Assembly: GCA_965220385.1 (NCBI GenBank)
Contig: OZ244825.1
Span: forward strand, 1,116,001-1,180,000
Source: PCPOR2b sp965220385
GTDB taxonomy: Bacteria; Poribacteria; WGA-4E; PCPOR2b
Reading direction: 5' to 3'
Length of the DNA stretch: 64,000 nucleotides
Shown here: positions 59,588 through 64,000 of the stretch, in pieces
Numbering within the stretch: position 1 is the first letter of the stretch
Layout of the letters: every line of letters begins with the position of its first letter
Translations under genes and position numbers: made by a program
Notes under the pieces: model-generated
Database searches by the model: none
What the model was told of the DNA's origin: nothing
What the model saw: only the letters and a program-made list of their open reading frames with translations

Positions 59588-60193
59588 ATGATCGCAATTA
59601 TCGACTACGGCGCGGGCAACCTGACAAGCGTTGAACGAGCTGTCAAATATTTAGGCTACGACGGAAAAATTACCGCCGACACGCAAACCATTTTGGGCGC
59701 AGAGAAGGTTATTTTCCCCGGTGTAGGCGCGGCGCGTGCAACAATGGATAACCTGAACGCGGCCGGGCTTGCACAGGTGTTGCGGCACGTCTATGAAGCC
59801 GGAAAACCGATGTTAGGGATCTGTATCGGCATCCAGATTCTGTTTGAACACAGCGAGGAGGAAAATACCGAATGTCTCGGCATCTTACCCGGCGTAGTGA
59901 AAAAATATGACGCCACTCCGAACCGTAAAGTGCCGCAGATTGGGTGGAATGAGGTTTATCAGACAGGGGCACACCCTATTTTTCAGGATGTGCCGAATCC
60001 CGCCCATTTCTATTTTGTCAATTCGTACTACCCAATCCCGCGCGATAATTCGGACATCGTCGGCACAACCACCTATGGCGTTGAGTTTTCCAGTGTTGTC
60101 GCCCATCAGAACCTAATCGCTACACAGTTCCATCTGGAGAAGAGCGGGCGCATAGGACTCAAGATGCTGGATAATTTCTTAAGCGAGGCATAG
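59588..60193 (+). CDS. hisH: Imidazole glycerol phosphate synthase glutaminase subunit HisH
   Basis: A 201-residue class-I glutamine amidotransferase that supplies ammonia to HisF. The nucleophile C79 is in PMLGICIGIQILFE (GxCxGxQ), and the partner histidine and glutamate are in ATQFHLEKSG near residues 183-185. The N-terminal IIDYGAGNLTSV and the KVPQIGWNEV block are diagnostic. No other his gene is nearby, so histidine genes are dispersed in this genome. It starts 113 bp after the second methylase, in a gap with an A/T-rich end. Confidence 0.95.
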   Translation: MIAIIDYGAGNLTSVERAVKYLGYDGKITADTQTILGAEKVIFPGVGAARATMDNLNAAGLAQVLRHVYEAGKPMLGICIGIQILFEHSEEENTECLGILPGVVKKYDATPNRKVPQIGWNEVYQTGAHPIFQDVPNPAHFYFVNSYYPIPRDNSDIVGTTTYGVEFSSVVAHQNLIATQFHLEKSGRIGLKMLDNFLSEA

Positions 60194-60258
60194 TAAGATC
60201 TGTTGTGATTCAGACCACGGAGTCCTTGATGCTTCAGCAGCAACTGTTGACATAGCTC

Positions 60259-61785
60259 ATGCTAACCTTTTTCCTGATCCTTGTCGTTCTGTTGATTAAC
60301 CTATTTGTCTACGGTCTGGACAGTCCGCAGAACTACGGTGTTGCGTCGCATCTGTACTATGGAATTATAATCCTCGCAGGAATATACGACAACCGTCGGG
60401 GGCAATATCTGCTCCTTGCCTGCACGACATTAGCCAACTGGATACATGCCGCACTTTACTTTGAGCAGATTCATCTGGGTGTGGTGGCGATCCTATACCC
60501 CCTTATCGCGTATTTCATTGTCCGGACTATCCAGCTTTTCCAGGCTCAACGCGCCACCACCGAAGCGCAGCTTCAACAGATAGATCAATCCAATACTGAC
60601 CTTGAAAAACGGGTGCGCGATCTTTCGACGCTTTTTGAAATTGGCGGTACAACGGACACCGCCTTGGAGTTAGATGAACTGTTCCAAAAGATTATCAAGA
60701 CCCTTGCTGACCGGATGGGCGTGTATCGAGGGACATTGAGGATTTGGGAGGCTGATGAGTTAGTTAAGAAGGTCGAGGCAGTTTTCGGCTTAACCGAAGC
60801 GGAACTCCGACGTGGAACCGATAGCCAGATCGATCTTATTCAGCAACAGGTCCTCCAATCTGGGCAGCCGATAGGTGTTCCCCACAGTCGGACGCCTCTC
60901 GAGCAGATTGAGTTCCCAGATGCAAAATCGGTGCAATCTAAAGACCCGATAGCTTTCTGGTGCGTTCCCGTGGTTGTTGATGAAAAAATTGTTGGGACAC
61001 TGACAATCGATAAAGCATCGGACGAATTTTCGATTGAGGACGATATTCGTATTTTGACAATTATCGCTGCGATCGTAGCACAACGTGTGAAGATCCAGCA
61101 GATGATTGATTCGCTTGTGCAATCCGAACGCCTTGCAACCCTCGGCAAACTCGCGACGACTGTGGCACACGAAGTAAGAAACCCACTGGGCGGAATCCGT
61201 GGTGCCGCACAACTGCTTCAACTGGAAGGCGAATCGAATTCAGAAATTCAGGAATACATCCAAGTCATCATCAAAGAGGTGGATCGGCTGAATCGGGTAG
61301 TTGAACAGCTACTCGTGTCGGGTAATCCACGCACGGCGGGGGTCAAACCGAGCGACATCGGCGACTTAATCGACAATAGCCTTTCGATCTGTCAGCCTGA
61401 ATTGGTTCGGGACAATATCTGTGTTGAGAAGTACTTTGATGACGACTATCCACCCGTGTCTGTGAATGGTGACGGAATGACACAGGTGTTGCTCAATCTG
61501 TTTCGTAACGCAATCGAGTCGATGCAAGATGGTGGCATCCTAACGGTTCAAACGGTTTATAATGCCACGAATCAGGTGTTGCAAATCTATATCAAGGACA
61601 CTGGGCGTGGTATACCGCCGGACGTTGCTTCACGGTTATTTGATCCCTTCTACACAACAAAGCAGAAAGGAACAGGACTCGGACTGGCAATCAGCCAACA
61701 AATCGTTGAGGAGCACGGCGGCACCATCGAAGTTGACGTAACAGAACCTCAAGGCGCAACCTTCATCATTACGTTGCCAGTTTGA
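60259..61785 (+). CDS. Sensor histidine kinase with GAF domain
   Basis: A 508-residue hybrid-type layout without receiver. About three TM helices (residues 1-95) are followed by a coiled coil (QRATTEAQLQQIDQSNTDLEKRV), a GAF domain (about 130-285), a HisKA domain with the phospho-accepting histidine in TTVAHEVRNPLGG, and a HATPase domain with N box LLNLFRNAIES, G1 DTGRGIPPD and G2 GTGLGLAISQ. The H-box pattern and position just upstream of an NtrC-type regulator suggest an AtoS/NtrB-like partner for it. The GAF domain would sense a small ligand. Two-gene order: kinase then regulator, with 157 bp between them. Confidence 0.93.
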   Translation: MLTFFLILVVLLINLFVYGLDSPQNYGVASHLYYGIIILAGIYDNRRGQYLLLACTTLANWIHAALYFEQIHLGVVAILYPLIAYFIVRTIQLFQAQRATTEAQLQQIDQSNTDLEKRVRDLSTLFEIGGTTDTALELDELFQKIIKTLADRMGVYRGTLRIWEADELVKKVEAVFGLTEAELRRGTDSQIDLIQQQVLQSGQPIGVPHSRTPLEQIEFPDAKSVQSKDPIAFWCVPVVVDEKIVGTLTIDKASDEFSIEDDIRILTIIAAIVAQRVKIQQMIDSLVQSERLATLGKLATTVAHEVRNPLGGIRGAAQLLQLEGESNSEIQEYIQVIIKEVDRLNRVVEQLLVSGNPRTAGVKPSDIGDLIDNSLSICQPELVRDNICVEKYFDDDYPPVSVNGDGMTQVLLNLFRNAIESMQDGGILTVQTVYNATNQVLQIYIKDTGRGIPPDVASRLFDPFYTTKQKGTGLGLAISQQIVEEHGGTIEVDVTEPQGATFIITLPV

Positions 61786-61942
61786 GGTGTTTTTAATATC
61801 TTCAACCTTGTACGGAAGACCCTTCAGATTATAGGCATACGGTAGTAACTCAGTTGAGCCAGAAATCTGAATCTACCTGACTCCGCGGGTCTTAACCGGT
61901 AGATTTAGGTAACCCTACCCAACCCATATCACAGACTTTCCA

Positions 61943-63397
61943 ATGACGCACACAATTCTCATCGCTGACGACGACGATAGTATCCGTTTTGTGTTGGAAA
62001 AAGCCCTTCAGAAAGAGGGGTATCGCACATTCTCCGCGCGGAACGGGAAAGAGACGGTAGACCTTCTCCGTTCAGAAACGATCGACACCATCTTCCTCGA
62101 TATCTTTATGCCTGATGTCAACGGGTTAGATCTGATTGAAGAGCTTCGGGAGATCAATAAAACCGCATCGATCATAATCATTACCGCGCACGGCACAACG
62201 CAAATAGCCATCGAAGCTGCAAAGCGTCACGCCTATGACTATATGACCAAACCTTTTGATCTTCAAGAGATCGCACCTCTTGTCGCGCGTGCGGTATATG
62301 CTGCGGATCAAGCAAAAACCGCAATCGCGGAAAATTCGCCACCAGAGGATACTGTTCCATCACAAAACGGCGAGGATGCTGGCACTCAAATTGTTGGGGA
62401 AAGTGATGCAATGCACGCGATTTACCTGACCATTGGACGCGCCGCAATCAGTGACGAAACAGTTTTGATTATGGGTGAGAGCGGTACCGGTAAAGAATCA
62501 ATTGCAAAGGCGATCCACCAAAACAGCACCAGAGCGGAAGAGGAGTTTGTTGTGGTGGATTGCAGCGCGATTCCCTCCGACCTAATTGAGAGTGCACTCT
62601 TCGGCCATGTTAAAGGAGCCTATACGGGTGCGGACACAGCGCGCCAAGGAAAATTTGAGCAGGCAGACCGAGGGACGATTTTTCTCGACGAGGTCGGCGA
62701 GTTACCGATAGAAGTACAGATGAAGCTGTTGCGCGTCCTCCAAGAACGAGAGGTTGAGCCGATCGGATCAAATGAGATTCGCCAGATCGATGTGCGGGTG
62801 GTTGCCGCTACAAATCGACGTCTCGATCTGGCAATTCAAGAGGGATCGTTTCGGGAAGATCTGTTTTATCGGCTCAATGTAGTACCAATCTTTTTACCGC
62901 CGTTGCGCGAACGCAAAGAGGATATTCCCGATTTGGTAGGATTTTTCATGTCCCGCTTTGCTCAAGATTACGACCAGTCCCAAGGAACAATTTCGCAGGA
63001 AGCCTTCAAACTATTGATGGCTCATGATTGGCCCGGAAACGTCCGCGAACTTGAAAACGCCTTGAAGCGCGCGCTCGTGATGTGCGCCGGTCAGGTTCTC
63101 CTCCCCGAACATTTCCCAGAGCTATCTGGAACCCCAACTACGTCTCTTACGAAGCCTCGGGGCGGATTTGAGAGTCGTCTCGCTGTATTAATGTCGGAAC
63201 GTGTAGATGATTTTATCGAGTCGGGGGCAGAAGCTGGGGAGCTTCACGCCGAGATTCGCGTTGCCGTTGAAAAACCGCTCTTTGAATTGACTCTACAGCG
63301 CACCGGCTGGAATCGCAGGAAAGCCGCTGAGATCCTTGGAATTAACCGGAATACCCTCCATTCTAAAATGGAAGAGTATGGGATTCAAAGTCCCTAA
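61943..63397 (+). CDS. NtrC-family sigma-54-dependent response regulator
   Basis: A 484-residue activator. The receiver (residues 1-125) has DDDD at the acidic site, the phospho-aspartate in TIFLDIFMPDV and the switch lysine in YMTKPFDL. The AAA+ domain (about 150-380) has GESGTGKESIAKAI (Walker A), GHVKGAYTGADT (the sigma-54-contacting GAFTGA loop with Y for F) and GTIFLDEVGELP (Walker B). The C-terminal helix-turn-helix is RKAAEILGINRNTLHSKM. It is paired with the upstream histidine kinase and lies directly before two microcompartment genes, which it may regulate, or it may act on the sigma-54 elements near the urea island. Confidence 0.95.
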   Translation: MTHTILIADDDDSIRFVLEKALQKEGYRTFSARNGKETVDLLRSETIDTIFLDIFMPDVNGLDLIEELREINKTASIIIITAHGTTQIAIEAAKRHAYDYMTKPFDLQEIAPLVARAVYAADQAKTAIAENSPPEDTVPSQNGEDAGTQIVGESDAMHAIYLTIGRAAISDETVLIMGESGTGKESIAKAIHQNSTRAEEEFVVVDCSAIPSDLIESALFGHVKGAYTGADTARQGKFEQADRGTIFLDEVGELPIEVQMKLLRVLQEREVEPIGSNEIRQIDVRVVAATNRRLDLAIQEGSFREDLFYRLNVVPIFLPPLRERKEDIPDLVGFFMSRFAQDYDQSQGTISQEAFKLLMAHDWPGNVRELENALKRALVMCAGQVLLPEHFPELSGTPTTSLTKPRGGFESRLAVLMSERVDDFIESGAEAGELHAEIRVAVEKPLFELTLQRTGWNRRKAAEILGINRNTLHSKMEEYGIQSP

Positions 63398-63447
63398 ATA
63401 TAACTCGAACTCTTTTTGCAAAACGGAAATAACACCCTACATAATTT

Positions 63448-63732
63448 ATGGATATTGCAAAGGTCCTCGGGACCATCATCGCAACTCGAAAAGATCCAAG
63501 CTTAGTTGGTTATCGTCTGCTCGTAGTACAGCCGCTCGACGCAGACGGAGTATCTGTTGGCGATCCAGTCACCGCTGTTGATATACAGGGGGCCGCCGGG
63601 TATGGTGAACTAGTCTACATAGTCACCGGCGGAGACGCCGCATTCGTGTCGGCAGAACGCGCAATGCCTGTTGATGTCGCTGTGGTTGGGATTGTTGACT
63701 CAATCACTGTCACCGAGAGAGCGGAGGAGTGA
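63448..63732 (+). CDS. EutN/CcmL microcompartment vertex protein
   Basis: A 94-residue bacterial-microcompartment vertex protein that assembles as a pentamer and caps the shell corners. It has the family opening DIAKVLGTIIATRKDPSLVGYRLLVVQ, the VAVDIQGAAGYGELVYIVTGGDA core and the ending PVDVAVVGIVDSITV. Its stop (TGA 63730-63732) overlaps the ATG of a second vertex protein (TGATG). It probably begins a microcompartment operon that continues beyond the window. No strong ribosome site is seen before the ATG. Confidence 0.93.
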   Translation: MDIAKVLGTIIATRKDPSLVGYRLLVVQPLDADGVSVGDPVTAVDIQGAAGYGELVYIVTGGDAAFVSAERAMPVDVAVVGIVDSITVTERAEE

Positions 63733-64000
63733 TGTACATCGCAAAGGTTATTGGAAAAGTAGTTTCTGTCATCAAACATCCCGCCTATGAAAATCGCACC
63801 CTTCTCCTCGTTCAACCGCTGAGTCTAAAATCGAAGTTGGTGCGAACACCGACGATTGCGGTTGATTACGTTGGGGCAGGAGAGAACGACATCGTCCTTG
63901 TTGGGGCGGGACCGGGTGTTGCTCAGGAGGTCTTTGAAATCGAAACGGCTCCCATAAGGGAGTTAGTTATGGGAATCATTGATCGGTTTGATGTATCGAG
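63732..64000 (+). CDS. Second EutN/CcmL vertex protein, cut by window edge
   Basis: The ATG at 63732 opens a frame encoding MYIAKVIGKVVSVIKHPAYE, then TLLLVQPL, TIAVDYVGAGENDIVLVGAGPG and LVMGIIDRFDVS to the right edge (about 89 residues visible). It has the same vertex-protein pattern as its neighbour but only moderate identity, so it is a separate paralog, as found in some microcompartments that use two or three vertex types. The 3' end lies outside the window. Confidence 0.9.
   Translation, partial: MYIAKVIGKVVSVIKHPAYENRTLLLVQPLSLKSKLVRTPTIAVDYVGAGENDIVLVGAGPGVAQEVFEIETAPIRELVMGIIDRFDVS

Overview
This window most resembles an uncultured Gram-negative bacterium of the Candidatus Poribacteria type (inference from gene content; no marker tree could be run). 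Supporting signs are four phytanoyl-CoA-dioxygenase-like (PhyH) genes and three Gfo/Idh/MocA dehydrogenases in 64 kb, a leucine-rich-repeat protein ending in dockerin-like repeats, two very large FG-GAP/ASPIC-UnbV proteins with TPRs, and bacterial-microcompartment vertex genes. There are no rRNA genes, no CRISPR array and no prophage. The one clear insertion is a solo-tnpB IS200/IS605-type element.

Layout. 1-2.3 kb: minus-strand operon Gfo/Idh - PhyH - FAD oxidoreductase (cut by the left edge). 2.5-4.3 kb: mutL. 4.5-8.0 kb: a selenocysteine cassette selA-selB-selC (tRNA-Sec), all on minus. 8.1-12.3 kb: more small-molecule oxidoreductases and a divergent PhyH gene. 12.7-24.4 kb: a nitrogen-acquisition island on plus: an outer-membrane barrel, a second porin-like barrel, urtABCDE (urea ABC transporter) and ureDABC (urease); both barrel genes are preceded by nearly identical sigma-54-type -24/-12 elements. 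ureE, ureF and ureG are absent here. 24.6-33.6 kb: HIT protein, lipoprotein, rpsT with a terminator, zinc-ribbon protein, mtaB, PhyH, OmpA-like protein, TPR lipoprotein, murQ and a sugar-phosphate isomerase-like protein. 33.6-39.5 kb: PhyH, EamA transporter, Gfo/Idh, NUDIX and Ldh2-type dehydrogenase genes, with two approximately 130-bp MITE-like repeats and a third related hairpin between them.

39.5-46.2 kb: two VCBS/ASPIC-UnbV proteins on minus and, immediately upstream of them, the tnpB element. 46.2-53.3 kb: an adenylyltransferase-like protein, a DUF488-like protein, an MDR dehydrogenase, a DUF4173-like membrane protein, a hydantoinase-B gene coupled to a tiny zinc protein, and a lipocalin-like lipoprotein. 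53.4-55.0 kb: LRR-dockerin protein. 55.2-59.5 kb: riboflavin genes ribE-ribBA-ribH followed by two tandem DNA methyltransferases. 59.6-60.2 kb: hisH. 60.3-64 kb: a GAF-domain histidine kinase, an NtrC-class sigma-54 activator, and two overlapping EutN/CcmL vertex-protein genes running off the right edge, probably the start of a microcompartment locus.

How the parts fit: the island at 12.7-24.4 kb would move urea across both membranes and hydrolyse it to ammonia, under nitrogen-type sigma-54 control. The sel cassette provides UGA recoding, though no selenoprotein or selD was seen in the window. The PhyH, Gfo/Idh, hydroxyacid-dehydrogenase and Ldh2 genes look like scattered catabolic modules for sugars or hydroxy acids.
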